A stretch of 64,000 nt of DNA. Origin: Symsagittifera roscoffensis. Lineage: Eukaryota; Xenacoelomorpha; Acoela; Convolutidae. The stretch's first letter is position 1, and every line of letters starts with the position of its first letter. Below, piece by piece: positions 45,515 through 56,849 of this stretch. Both the position numbers and the translations under genes were made by a program. The notes under the pieces were generated by a model. That model did not search any database and was not told the DNA's origin. It worked only from the letters and a program-made list of their open reading frames with translations. The stretch covers positions 3,908,001 through 3,972,000 of the forward strand of contig NC_087068.1 in assembly GCF_963678635.1 (NCBI RefSeq), written 5' to 3'.

Positions 45515-46372
45515 TTGCGAACTCTCCCGATGATTGTGTTTTCTGGTCAGATGATCCGGCAAAAATAATCAGTAGTAAAATGTCTCAGTTCATGTTTTTC
45601 AACGCGTTAAGAAGTCGCGATGTTTCAAAAGTGATGTTTTCACTGAAAGTACTCGCACAGATGACGAGTGAGAAATGTGAAATAGAATTAAAAGACTCAT
45701 ATGGATCTAGATCATGATTAGCTTAATTGCAAAATCAAACAAACGCAAGTGATAAAGTTACAACGGGCATCTTAAGACACCTGCTGTCCTTGTTTCGTGG
45801 AGGAAAAATCAAAAGTGAACCTGCAGTACATGAGATAGTTCTATGGATTGATTCCAATCAAATAACAGCCGATGAAATCACGAAATATGAATGGGAAGTC
45901 CAGATAGATATCTGGAAGATGCGGCTGAGTATTTCAAACAGATAAAAGTATGATCACTTTTTGATCAAGTTTCGACGATAGAGGAATTATACATAATACC
46001 ATTGGCGCAGCAAACACTGGTTTGCTTAATCTCATAATGCAACTTCTGAGTGAAAACAGCAAAAGCGTTCTCAAATGGGAACTGAACAATTTTTTTTACA
46101 AATAAGAATGAGCTTCAAAAATATGAGATTACTAACGTTTATTTTAACCGCAATCACATAGATGGGTTTGTTAAATACGGAATTCTTGGTCCTTTTCTTT
46201 GCCCACTTGATTTCCATCAAAGAGAAAACTTCAGTTTCATATCGTTTAAATGTTTATCAATATTTTATGAATCGATTTCTGTGGACGCGAAAATAGGAAA
46301 TTACTATTTGACACTTCTAAAGAACAATGGCTGGAACAATGGCATACTTTATAGTGCCTGCAAGATTGAAAA
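45515..46372 (+). pseudogene. decayed copy of the large exon
   Basis: Starts after the same kind of acceptor (TTGTTTTAG|TTGCGAAC) and matches the intact exon at 50574 for about 860 bp (NSPDDCVFWSDDPAKIISSK, then KVMFSLKVLAQMTSEK). Stops (TGA at 45716, TAA at 45724) and later frameshifts break it. It ends at the duplication border in the region of the second ankyrin-like repeat. The frames 45487-45717, 45727-45945 and 46327-46524 are its pieces. Confidence 0.8.
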
Positions 46373-47960
46373 GCATCTACAAAATGTTTAGAATTTTAAC
46401 TTTCTCAGAAGTATCATCATATATAAGCAGATGCTTATTTCGTTCATTTGAAAGACTTTCAATCAGTTCAAAAGCTACTCTTTGCATAAGGTTGAAGTTT
46501 TTTTTTGCAGTTGACGGAAATTAAGATGAAAATTTCAATAAGAGTTAAAAAAATGTCAATTTTGGATTAAAACAAACCAGTTTTTAAGCAATCAAAAATC
46601 AGATGATGAAGTTTTCCAGATTCGACCAACAAGGGTAAAAAAATATTTTTTTGTTCATAGTTTTGGAGAAAGCAAAATATAACCGACAGTCACTGATAAA
46701 ATTCAAAGTTTCGTTTCTTCATATTTGGTTGGTAATATTTTTTGAACGATTGCATATAGTATCATTAAAAATATAACAAAAAAATTGCACAGAATATTTG
46801 AAAAAAATAACACAATTTTTCTCACCTTTGATCACCTTGAAGGTTCATGTTTATATGTCTCTTCGTCAAAAACAAAACTATAATAAACTATGGGCTATTG
46901 CTATGATTGGTTGTCTCAATACTAGAAGGAAACAAAATACATTGATTAAATAGATGTGTTTCTTTCTGCTCAGTGAAGAGTTTTTGCATGATAAATGAAT
47001 AGCGGCACGTGTTCAGACACATTTTCATTTCTGAATAAAAAATTTCGAATGTTTGGGCATGCGTAGTAATTTATATTTGGTAACCGTATGTGACTCATAT
47101 CTGATAAACTTTTGTTCGATTCACAACTTTTGGCAATAAATTGCGTTTTTGAAGCTCTTAGGTTTTTTTCAAAAAAATTTTAATATAATTTTCATAAGCA
47201 CTGCTCAATTTGTTTCAATGAAGACTCTCTGTAAAAGAAGCAGATAGGGATGTTGCTTTGATTTTCTTGGGAGAAAGAAAGGAGTACCCTGCATTCTCTC
47301 CATCCTCAAAATTTCTCAAATCTATGACAATAGTGTATATTGTTTTCATTGCGCTCAATATCCAAAACAACCAGGTTCAAGATTCAACCTATTTTCTCCT
47401 GTGACAAGACTAACACCCGACTTTGCACATACTGTTGAAGCGAATGTTTTCAAAAAAAAACAAGAAACAACCAACCATGTGACCAAGATCAAATAAACTC
47501 GGAAAGCTAGGTGAAACTTACATTATACATCACAGTAGATTTGACAGATCAAGCAGAAACACGAAGAATAACCTTAAGAATAAAACTTTTAATTTTGCCA
47601 AAAAGATTATAGAGTCACTTCCGGATAAAAATTGACCGCCGCACGGAAACTATTACTTTACCTTCAAAATTATGTCCAGGTCTGAAACAAAACGGGTTCA
47701 AAGAGAAACACTTTTCTGTTCGAGGAGAAACGTTTTGCTTATTGTTTTAAAAAAACTGAGAATTTGACAGAGTATCTGGAATTTCAATTTTTATTCTGCT
47801 TTCGTGATAGATTTTTTGAATACTCCGAATACATTAGGTTGAGTTCCTATCAAAATGAATGATTTATAATTCAGCTACATCAGATAGGATGATATCCATT
47901 TTGGCATTCTTTTACGTTAAAAAAAATTTATCAAGAAATTTGGCTAACTTTTTATATCTA
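46373..47960. other. gene-free stretch between duplication copies
   Basis: AT-rich; no coding motif, RNA gene or clear repeat recognised. It separates the two segmental-duplication copies and is not itself duplicated. Confidence 0.5.
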
Positions 47961-47962
47961 AA

Positions 47963-48102
47963 TTATTGGAACATTTATAATTTCAGCTTAATTTTGGTCC
48001 TCTTTTAAAAAAAGTATTCTTCGGCTTTTTTTTCAGACAAATCGTGACATTTTTATTCAAAAAAGGACCAAAATTAATCTGAATTTATAAATGTTGCAAT
48101 AA
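47963..48102. mobile_element. small fold-back element (140 bp)
   Basis: TTATTGGAACATTTATAATT at the left pairs with AAATTTATAAATGTTGCAATAA-type sequence at the right. The arms are about 47 bp, include TTAATTTTGGTCCT, and surround a ~45-bp loop. This is typical of a tiny MITE or hairpin. No target duplication is evident. Confidence 0.6.
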
Positions 48103-48400
48103 TTTTTTTTGCGAAGCCAGAAAACGAAAAACTTTTTACCAGAACTTGATACTATAGAAAAATTAGCAAATGTTTTCAGAATTTCAGGAATTTGGAAATC
48201 ACTGTATTTTGTTCAAAAGATTCCTCATTTCTCAGTTCCTTCAAAATAATAAGATTTCAGATGCATATCTAAGAGGCCTATGCATAGTATAATGATGGAT
48301 ATAAAAAAGATCTTCGTTTATTTTGTTTTGTGTAAGTTTTGTTCAGTTGCTGCAAGAAAATAGGAAATGTACAAACAAATTTTTTTCAACAAACTAAAAT

Positions 48401-51400
48401 ATCAGTTTCTTGACAACAAGCATGTGTTCATTTTGCAATTGTTAGTTTCTTTCAACTATACTGAAAAATGCTTATCATACAGTTTTGATATACGAAACTT
48501 ATGCGAAAAGCATTTTTCGACGAAAACCAAATCCATTTTTCTTACATCAACAAAATTCAAAAAAAACATTGAAATAATTCTTTTTTTGAAGCTGAAAACA
48601 AAATTAGGCTTTTTTTTCGACTAAAAAAAAGATTTCATAATTATGCTGAACAATTCAACTTGTTCTCAATCTATAAAACATTAAACAAAAGCCCATTTGA
48701 CCCTACCAATGATAATATTCAATTGTTTCCTTAAATTTTAATTTTGTCTCTGCATAAAAGCTTATCCCACAATATTCATATATGATAATTTTATGATGAA
48801 CTGTTTTCGAACAAAAAAAAATAATAAAAAAATGATTGCTTATAATGCTCATTATTGCTCGGAATATACCAATTCTCATAAAAAGTATCATTGACTCTGT
48901 CTCTGATCAGTTTTAAATGATTCAAAAAGTTTCAATTTTTCTCTCGAAAAAACAATGATAAGCTTTTTTTCGACCAAACGATGAAAAATGATTTTATTAA
49001 AATGCTGAAATTTTCAATTTTTCTCTCGGAAAATGCCAATCATACAATTTTCATTCATGAAAACTATATGATGAGCAAGTTTTCAATTAATTGTTCATCA
49101 GATAACTATCAAAATGACCTCAATATTCAAATACTCATAATATTGTCAAAATAACTCACTTTAAACTTATTTTGAATGGTTTTTAAATAATTTACTTGTC
49201 CATGAAGTTTCATAAATTAAAATGTTTAATAAACATTTTTTTCATGCAAAATTGAATTTTTTTTTGATGACCAGTAACCTTTAAGATCGTCGAGTAGAGT
49301 AGACCACATATCTAAATCAAAATTCTTTAAAACCATTTTGAAATTTTGAATGAAAATTGTATAACAAGCTTTTTTATCCATCGACGCCATATATGAATTT
49401 GTATGACGAGCATTTTTTTCTGTGAACGTCAACCCGGGTAACTCTCAAAACGATAAATTTCTGCACTTTATAGCAACAACAATTTATAGCTGCAAACTCG
49501 ATTTTACCGGTTTTGACAAGATTGGATTGGGATCGAGTATAGTACAAAAGTACGATGATTAAATTTAGGTCGTTTTTAGTATGAAAAAAGTACGTTGATT
49601 AAACTTAGATCGAGTTTAGTATGAAAAAAGTACAAAGATTAAATAAAAAAGATGAAGATTGATTTCGATTGATTTAAAATCAATTTGAGTTGATCTTAAA
49701 GCCCAGCTTAAAAAATTGATCCAAATCGATTTGAATCTACTTAAATGCGTTTTTTCAGTCTGAATTTGTTTTTATGTTTAAGGAGATTAAAACGGATTTA
49801 AATCGATTTTTTTTTTCATCCAAGATTTATAAGTTTTTTATTTTTATTGCATTTATCTATTGCTAATCATTTTTCAATTTACATCCATAGCGTATTATAG
49901 CATCAAAAAGACCAAACAAAAAACCAAAATATCGATAAAATTCTATGATTTTCTTGCATATATTGAGTTCAAAAACTGATCTATTTTGATTTTTTTCTTG
50001 ATTTGTTTTAAAAGTTTTGCCCAAATTCTTTATAATTGTCTATGATTTAATTGCATATTATTGGGATCAAATTTTAATTTATTCTGACCCTTTTCTTCTT
50101 TTTAACATAGGATTTGCAAAATTTTTCTATAATTTCATTGCCTTTTTTGAGCTTGCAACGTGGGAGTCGAACACGGTCGAGCGCGGTTTCGACCGGTATC
50201 ATATACGTAAGGCTATAGCCTTGTTATCGTACAAGCTTTTCACTCTTATTTAAGTTCGCATTTACTTTTGCGCTGCAACAAGAGCTAATTACTCCGTCAC
50301 TTTCTTAAAAAATTGCAAAAAAAATTGTGATTTGCAATCCATTTACAAAAAAGTGAAATGAATTTCACTTCTTTGAGAAAAAACAAAAAATCTGTTCAAA
50401 TTATTCTTTTATAACTTATGGAGAATAGTTTTCAATGCGTTAAAAAACAGTTACTTTATAATCCAACTTTATGTAAAAATAATCAATTGTTTTCAATTTT
50501 TCGAGTGACAGACTGTAAAAGTCTAAGGAAAATAGATTACTATAATTGAAATTCCGGTTCAGTTTTGTTTTAGTTGAGAACTCTCCCGATGATAGTGTTT
50601 TCTGGTCAGATGATCCGGCAAAATTAATCAGTAGTAAAATATCTCAGTTCATATTTTTCCACGCGTTAAGAAGTCGCGATGTTTCAAAAGTGATGTTTTC
50701 ACTGAAAGTACTCGCACAGATGACGAGTGAGAAATGTGAAACAGAAATAAAAGACTCATATGGATCTAGATCATTATCAGTTTTATTGCAAAATCAAACA
50801 AACGCAAGTGATAAAGTTACAACTGACATCTTAAGACACCTGCTGTCTTTGTTTCGTGCAGGAAAAATCAAAAGTGAACCTGCAATACATGAGATAGTTC
50901 TATGGATTGATTCCAATCAAAGAACAGCAGATGATATCATGAAATATGAATGCGAAGTCCAGAAGATAGATATCTGGAAGATGCGGCTGAGTATTTCAAA
51001 CAGAGAAAAGTATGACCAACTTTTGACCAAGTATTTCGACGGTAGAGGAATTATACATAATGCCATTGACGCAGCAAACCCTGAAATGTTTAATCTTTTA
51101 ATTCAACTGCTGAGTGAATACAGCAAAAGCGCTCTCAAAATGGAACTGAACAATTTTTTCAAACACAAAAGTGAGCTTCAAAAATATGAGATTGCTAACG
51201 TCTATCTCAACCGCCTGTATATAGATGTGTTTGTTAAATACGGAATTCTCGGTCCTTTTCCTTGCCCACTTGATTTCCATCAAAGAGAAAATTTAAATTT
51301 CATATCGTTTAAATGTTTATCAAATTTTTATGAATCGATTCCTTTGGACGCGAAAAACAGAAATGACTATTTGACACTTCTAAAGAACAATGACTGGAAC

Positions 51401-51443
51401 AATGGCATACTTTATAGTGCCTGCAAGACCGGAAAGCATGAAA
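48401..51443. repeat. segmental duplication, copy 2 (with the intact exon)
   Basis: Counterpart of 43029-46372. The join GAGCTT|GCAACGTGGGAGTCG at about 50155 marks where ~430 bp of copy 1 are absent. Because this copy runs on into the complete exon, it is presumably the ancestral one and copy 1 the derivative (inference). Frames at 48367-48624, 48703-48891 and 49226-49432 are non-coding AT-rich sequence. Confidence 0.85.
50155..50224 (-). tRNA. tRNA-like element, copy 2
   Basis: Same as 45100-45171: minus-strand A-box-like and GTTCGACTCCC B-box words, with one or two base differences. It lies ~350 bp upstream of the large exon. Copied by the segmental duplication, so recurrence alone does not show independent transposition. 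Confidence 0.35.
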
Positions 51444-52805
51444 ATATTGAGTGGGCAATGGGCTTTCTGAAAAACCTTATAGAACCAAGCCTGATTTGGG
51501 AAATTGAACCTCTTATTCACGGAGAAAGCACGGTCGTTACAGTGTTGATGACCTCAGGTGGGACTGACAAGGATATTTACTATGGATTGCTAGCCTTGAT
51601 AGATGCCAAGTTACCTTTTAATTTTTTCTGGGACAAACTCATTCTACAAAATTATCCCTTGCTTTGGGTCAACAAAATAAGTTTTACCAAGTTTGAGAAA
51701 GTAGAATTCAATGACAAAGTTATAGAAACTTACTCCTTGTCTCGTGCATTGAACGAAGTTTTTCGTAGACTCGACTGTTCTGATGCGCAAAGTATAGTCT
51801 ATGCCTTAGCGCATCATTGTACATCAGGTTGGCTGCTCGAAGAAACTTTAGGAACAAATGAATTTTTATTGTTTTCAGTATATGAAGCACGTTTCAAAGT
51901 ATTTTTGGGTGTCTTTGTTCGGCGTATCTTACATAACTCGCGCGGGGAAAGTTCTAGAAAATTTGTTGAAAATGAGAAACAGAATATTAATATGAGTATC
52001 GCGCTTGAACTCATAAGCAATCTTGGAATGAATAATTCGTGTGATTCGAGCAAGTTTAAGTCTATTGAACCAAAATTAACCGAAAAAATACTGCAAAGAA
52101 CATTTGCTCGATTGAAAGATATCGAAGCATTTGGTTTTTCTGATTACACTTCTTCAGCTGCACTGCAAAAGTACGTTCATCAACTTGCCCTTGCGCGTGG
52201 AATTTTAAACACTGCGTGGCTTACTGCAAATGTTGATTTGGTGTTTGAATGTGTCCGGAAGCTCTTGCAGTTTCCGAAGTTTCTTCTTTTCGAACTTGCG
52301 CTGTTCAAAAAAAGTGACGAAGGCATCGGCTCCGCACTTAGTATTGAATATTTGCTTCAAATTATGTCCACGTGGAAAGGCGAATCACCAGCGTTCAAAT
52401 GTGTATTCGATGTTGCAGGTTTGAGCAACTGTATTGAGCTAAGTGCAAAATGGCACAGCTTCAATTTTTTATTTCTGATTTTATATCCCAGCTCATCGAA
52501 AAAACCATTCCTAGAGTACATTAAATACGACGCGTGCGTTTTAGAGGTCGATAAAATAAACAATCACAAACGCGTTTTAAGTACCAACTTCGCAGGCAGA
52601 GGTTTACTATACCGAGCTTGTGGAACACTGCAGCAGGAAAACATTCTGTGGGCGATTGGTTATCTATCACTAATCGACAGGTGCTTGGTGGATGCAGAAA
52701 TGACTATGGTGTATGCAGACGGCAAGACACTGCTGACACGCCTCTTGATAGCATTCCTGGACCACTCAAGTAATCGCCATGATGAAATCACGGAAAGTGA
52801 TGCAG
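50574..52805 (+). CDS. large exon: ankyrin-like helical-repeat protein
   Basis: An unbroken 744-codon exon. Its frame is open from 50546, but the first ATG is some 40 codons inside. This supports an acceptor at GTTTTGTTTTAG|TTGAGAAC, entering in phase 1. It ends GATGCAG|GTATGT, in phase 1. Four words of one type recur: GRGIIHNAIDAANPEMFNLL (codons from about 51041), NGILYSACKTGKHENIEWAM (about 51402), ARGILNTAWLTANVDLVFEC (about 52195) and GRGLLYRACGTLQQENILWA (about 52597). The spacing is about 120-135 residues, or twice that between the second and third. They resemble ankyrin-type helix-turn-helix pairs, so a protein-binding scaffold is likely (inference). No enzyme motif, signal peptide or clear membrane segment is seen. 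A decayed copy is at 45515. Whether it continues the gene of exons 1-5 is open, because the phases do not match. Confidence 0.8.
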
Positions 52806-53310
52806 GTATGTAATTGAGGATTCCTTCTTTTATTCAGGATTTCAAAATAAACTCACACCCGGGCTGAGTTGCTCGACTATCGATTCAAACAAAATATTCG
52901 AAAGATGTCCTGTTTTTGGACACAAGCTGATACGGTCGAACGAACTCTTCGGTCGAATCCATAGTCAAAGACAAAAACAGGTCAAATTGCCTATTTTTGA
53001 TAACTGCCCAATCTGCCCAAGATCTAGATTTTTGTCTAGATCTTTTCATCACATCACGCACGAAAAACGACACTAATTTTTTTGTGGTTTTTTAAAAGTT
53101 ATGGTCGGAGCATTCTGTGATAATTGCACAGCAACTGGCCACCCTTGTTATTTGTTTGTTTGTCTCGACACCAGAACTGATGCAGAAAAAGTAAATGCCA
53201 AAAATTGATGTGTTGTCTGTTCAGATCCTTTCAAATTGTGGAAAGGTTCCACGGTAGATGAGAAGTAGTTCATCGAAATAAACTAACCTGAGCCATTTGA
53301 TTACTTTCAG

Positions 53311-53369
53311 GTGAAAACAATGCAGCAATTGTATGGCAATTTTTGTTGGCCGAGACATACCAATTTTGA
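53311..53369 (+). CDS. alternative last exon (weak)
   Basis: After the acceptor GATTACTTTCAG|GTG the phase from the large exon gives GENNAAIVWQFLLAETYQF and a TGA at 53367. It reads like protein but is short. The exon at 53547 also fits the phase, is longer and is followed by polyA signals, so this one is the less likely end or an alternative isoform. Confidence 0.3.
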
Positions 53370-53546
53370 TCGAAAAAAGTCGAAGAATAAGTTTAGTACG
53401 TCGGTCCGGTTTTTGATCAAACCTGAAATGATGATTAAAACCAAATGCGTGTTTTTGATATCCCCGATGAACGTTTTTGGTTTAAAAAAACTAACTATGG
53501 AGCATGGCTTATTGTAATAGAATGTCAACGTTTATTTTCTTTTTAG

Positions 53547-53758
53547 AGGAATTGCTGCAGTGTGCAAAAATGCTTCTCAAAGAAAATTTTCCTGTGTCGA
53601 TGCTACATCACAAGACTAGTTACTGGAAAAATAACTCGAATATACTCAAGGGCTGCAGTGCCCGGAATTTAACCTTGTTCATTCGAGAAAAGTGGAAACA
53701 TTTAAAGTCACCTAGAGAACTGGACAACCTCATAAGATATGCAAGCCAGGTCAATTGA
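53547..53758 (+). CDS. last exon of the ankyrin-like gene
   Basis: The acceptor TTTATTTTCTTTTTAG|AG joins the phase-1 donor at 52805 to give ...SDA-E-ELLQCAKMLLKENF and an open frame to the TGA at 53756. The 70 codons include YWKNNSNILKGCSARNLTLF, REKWKHLKSPRELDNLIRYA and SQVN-stop. Composition (Lys/Leu/Asn, amphipathic helices) resembles the large exon and fits a C-terminal helical cap. AATAAA signals follow after 156 and 236 bp. The choice of this exon rests on phase, open frame and splice-site quality. Confidence 0.65.
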
Positions 53759-53913
53759 CGAGGAAACCAAATGGTCTTATGTGCAAGCGCTTGGCAATGA
53801 TTCTCAGACAGAGGGCCAAGTCGACGACAAAAAGTAAATTGTAAACAGGTAATTTGGAAGTGAAAAAAAAACCTATGTTGATCGTTCATGAAGTTTATGA
53901 GAGAAGAAACGAA

Positions 53914-53999
53914 AATAAAAACAGAAAAGTACGTTACTATATCTCATTCTATTGTAAATTTTACTTTCTGTCTAATTATATATCAATGAATACAATAAA
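53914..53999 (+). promoter_or_regulatory. polyadenylation signals of the ankyrin-like gene
   Basis: AATAAA at 53914-53919 and again at 53994-53999, both shortly after the stop codon at 53758. Common hexamers in AT-rich DNA, but the positions fit a short 3' untranslated region. Confidence 0.45.
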
Positions 54000-54938
54000 A
54001 TGTAATAATCACAAAAAAAGTTACTAAGTATTTTAAAGTTGGCACACTTAAAATTGACGTCGAAAGGCACTGAGCTTATCAAGGACGCCTCAAGAACAAA
54101 GTGAAATCAGCAATTTGTCTGAGCACCGAACGTCTTTACTGAAAAAAAAACAGAAAAATACGGTTTGAAACCCGATTTAGGTCCGGTAACATTTGAATCT
54201 AGCTGTTTTAAAAATTTCACCAGAGTAACTTACTTGTTGTCTCGTATGTAAAAATCTTGAAATTGATGCAGCAAATTAGTCAATTTTTTTTTCCTTTGTA
54301 TGCATAGCTTCATTCAAAATTGATGAAAAATATCAAAAAGCTTTTTATTCTTGTACTAGTTCCTTGAACTTAATTCTACTCTTTCTTTCTAAGGCTCGCA
54401 AACCTTTGTTTCAGTTTTTCTTTATTGATATTTTCTTAATTTGATATTACCCTGTTGATGTTGGAGGAGGGATGTTCAATTATTTTTACGTTTGTCGAGG
54501 TTTTAGTCAATTCCTTGCTCGTTTAACATTTGTGATCCTTTTTAGTTTTTCGCAAGTAATTGATCATTTTATGTTAAAAAGTATTTGTAAAATGCGATTT
54601 TGAGAACTTTCCCTTTTTCAACTCCTTTATAATTCCTAATCAGCTTGAAAGAACTCTATAATGCAATACAGACTCTGCACAAACTTCACAAAGTCTAGAT
54701 GAAGTTTTTCGAAGAAAAAACATTCTGCAGTGATAAATTTTGGCCGTGGCATTGAAAATTCTCATTTACATGATTTATATGATGTTTATAATTGAGCTAT
54801 TTACTTAATAGAACAAAAAAGTGTTTAATTTCGTCTAGCACACGATCTTTGACGTTGAAATTAAGAATTTGGTGTTTTCGACCAAAAATTAGGGATTTTG
54901 AGTTTAGAAAATTTAAACGTTATTTTAATTTTCACCCA
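54000..54938. other. gene-free stretch
   Basis: AT-rich; nothing coding or repeated is recognised. Confidence 0.5.
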
Positions 54939-55136
54939 TTACGAGGCCAAACTGTGCATTTTGTGCATTGTAAGCAGATTCCGCAACAAGGACGCTCCCT
55001 TTGTTCTTCTTTTGTTCTTTACTTTCCTTTGATCGTTCCGACAACATTTTCACATGTTTAAAGACTTGTATCTGGAATCCAGGAACATACAGACACAAAA
55101 TTGTGATCCTATCCAGTGCACAGTTTGGCCTCCTAA
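54939..55136. mobile_element. 198-bp MITE with TTACGAGGCC ends
   Basis: TTACGAGGCCAAACTGTGCA at the left is mirrored by TGCACAGTTTGGCCTCCTAA at the right (19 of 20). The first ~50 bp are homologous to the (inverted) right end of the 1.4-kb element at 18363-19765, including a GCAGATTCCGC word. It is an internally deleted relative. Target duplication not clear. Confidence 0.65.
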
Positions 55137-55369
55137 TGCCATTCATTTTCAATTTTTCAGCAAATTTGGATTCAATTTGAAGCCATTGTCGGAATTAAGC
55201 GTAAAAATTTTCATCGACTGTCAATTTTCTCAACTGACTGCTAAAACAAACGTAAGGCAGATCGTTCAAACACAATAAAAAAAGCAAAGGCCATTTTTGT
55301 TGTTTTGATTGGCTATTGTTAACTTCAACATATTGATAACCTTTGTGAGATAAGGTTTCAAAACTTCAA

Positions 55370-55690
55370 TGATTGATTATCTGAAACAGTTAACATAGCG
55401 GTTTTTGAAAATAGTTCTTTGATCTACCGTATCAAAAGTGTTTGAAAGATCTACAAATCTATTTGCTACAATCTTTTCGTTTATAAGTCTATCGCTGACG
55501 TTTTCTGCAATATCTAACATCGAATCACTTGTTGACCTCTTTTTTCTCCGTAACCGAATTGATGCGGTGTTATAAGTTTTTTTTTGTGACAAACCCGGTT
55601 AATCTGATTACCCTTGCGATAAGCCAAGTTATTGCAATCGGACACTAGACATTTATTCCCATTAACAATTTTGTTCACAGGTTTCACTTG
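55370..55690 (-). pseudogene. LINE reverse transcriptase fragment
   Basis: The minus-strand frames hold the block before the palm (NGNKCLVSDCNN, then HQFGYGEK in another frame) and KRSTSDSMLDIAENVSDRLI, NEKIVANRFVDLSNTFDTVD, the first palm block with its F-D. Typical LINE RT is F-V-D-L-S-K-A-F-D-T-V-D; here Lys-Ala is replaced by Asn-Thr. Only ~100 codons survive, with frameshifts and no GVPQGS block. It differs in sequence from LINE-A and LINE-B, so it is a third LINE lineage. Confidence 0.65.
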
Positions 55691-56849
55691 ACTCCTGATT
55701 TATCTTATCTCTAATGAATTCAAGTTTCGTAGTGTCTCTTACACACAGCCTGATGGTAAAGAATACGTTTGGGACGGTGAAGGTCCTCTGATCGGATCTG
55801 AGGAGGACTAGTTTTGTTTCAAACGCTAATTATTCCAGTTCAAAAAAATTCGGTCTTCCATTTGTCTGCTCATACTTTGTCGCCTAAATTGTCATATCTA
55901 AGGATAATTCATTTTAGCTGTAATGAATTCCCTTTAAAGTTGCTTTTAGCAGTTTTGAAAGTCCGGCCAAATTGAATTTTGCGTTTTACCTTGCTTGTAA
56001 TTTTACCAGCTCGATTTGTTAAAATTCTTTTATTCACTTCTTTCCTTTTTTGTCCTTTTTATCTGCTTAACAATTAACGAAACAACTAAAACCATTTTAT
56101 TGGTTTTCTATTGCGTCGTGACGACCAAAAAAAGTTTGTGCTAGTCTGTTTTCTCTGAGGGGAAAAGGGACTTACCTGTTCAGATATTTTCGGCTTTGAT
56201 ACCGCTGATAGTTATAAAATCAAATTCAATCAACCATCTGACGTAGAGGTAAATCAACAGCTTTAGTTGGCAAAGGCTTGCGATTCTAATCCGGTCGGGT
56301 CCTTTGTGTAAACAAGAGTCTTTGTGCTTTTTCGGACTGTGCTACGTCTGTTTATTTTTGTCGACGTTGATCGATGGTTGAGCTCTTTTCCAAGTAGCTG
56401 CAAACCCCATAATTGAGACGATAAAGCTTGGGATAACGCTTCCAGTTGAGACCTGTTTTTTTTGCAAGTAGAAAATTTTGGCTAATTTAGATTGTGTGTC
56501 TGCTCTTCTTGTCTGCTATGTTCCGCAAAAGGGAGTTTTGTTTTGAAAACTTGCTTTCCTCGTATCATTTCCAAAATATTTTGTTGAGTTTTTACTGGTG
56601 CAGGCTATTTGGTTCCGGATAATTTGCAATTGTTTTTGACAGAATGTTCTTTTGAAGTTTTTTTTTTCCTTTGATTTCAATCATAGTCTTTCATATTTTG
56701 TCGCAAGTGGTGCAAAGCTCAGCTTTGTCTCTGTGCAGAGGTCGTTTTATTTCAATACAGTGCTTATAACAAGTAGCAATAAAACAGGCAACCGGTTGCC
56801 ACTAACAGTTTTGACTGCATCTTCATGTATCGGGACTGTTCATAGTACG
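55691..56849. other. gene-free stretch
   Basis: No coding motif or repeat is recognised. The plus frame at 56652-56963 is Ser/Phe/Asn-rich with no family resemblance and runs into the satellite that follows. Confidence 0.45.

Larger units (their letters stand above)
43029..46372. repeat. segmental duplication of the large-exon region, copy 1
   Basis: Matches 48401-51443 from CAGTTTCTTGACAACAAGC on, through AT-rich non-coding sequence, a tRNA-like element and the first ~860 bp of the large exon, and stops matching at GCCTGCAAGA. Copy 1 has about 430 bp (about 44665-45095) that copy 2 lacks. Minus-strand frames at 43352-43618 and 43922-44191 are in AT-rich non-coding DNA and are not convincing. 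Confidence 0.85.

Noticed and set aside
56280-56330. tRNA-like B box (GCGATTCTAATCC)
   Set aside because: No A box at the right distance and no cloverleaf pairing found by eye.
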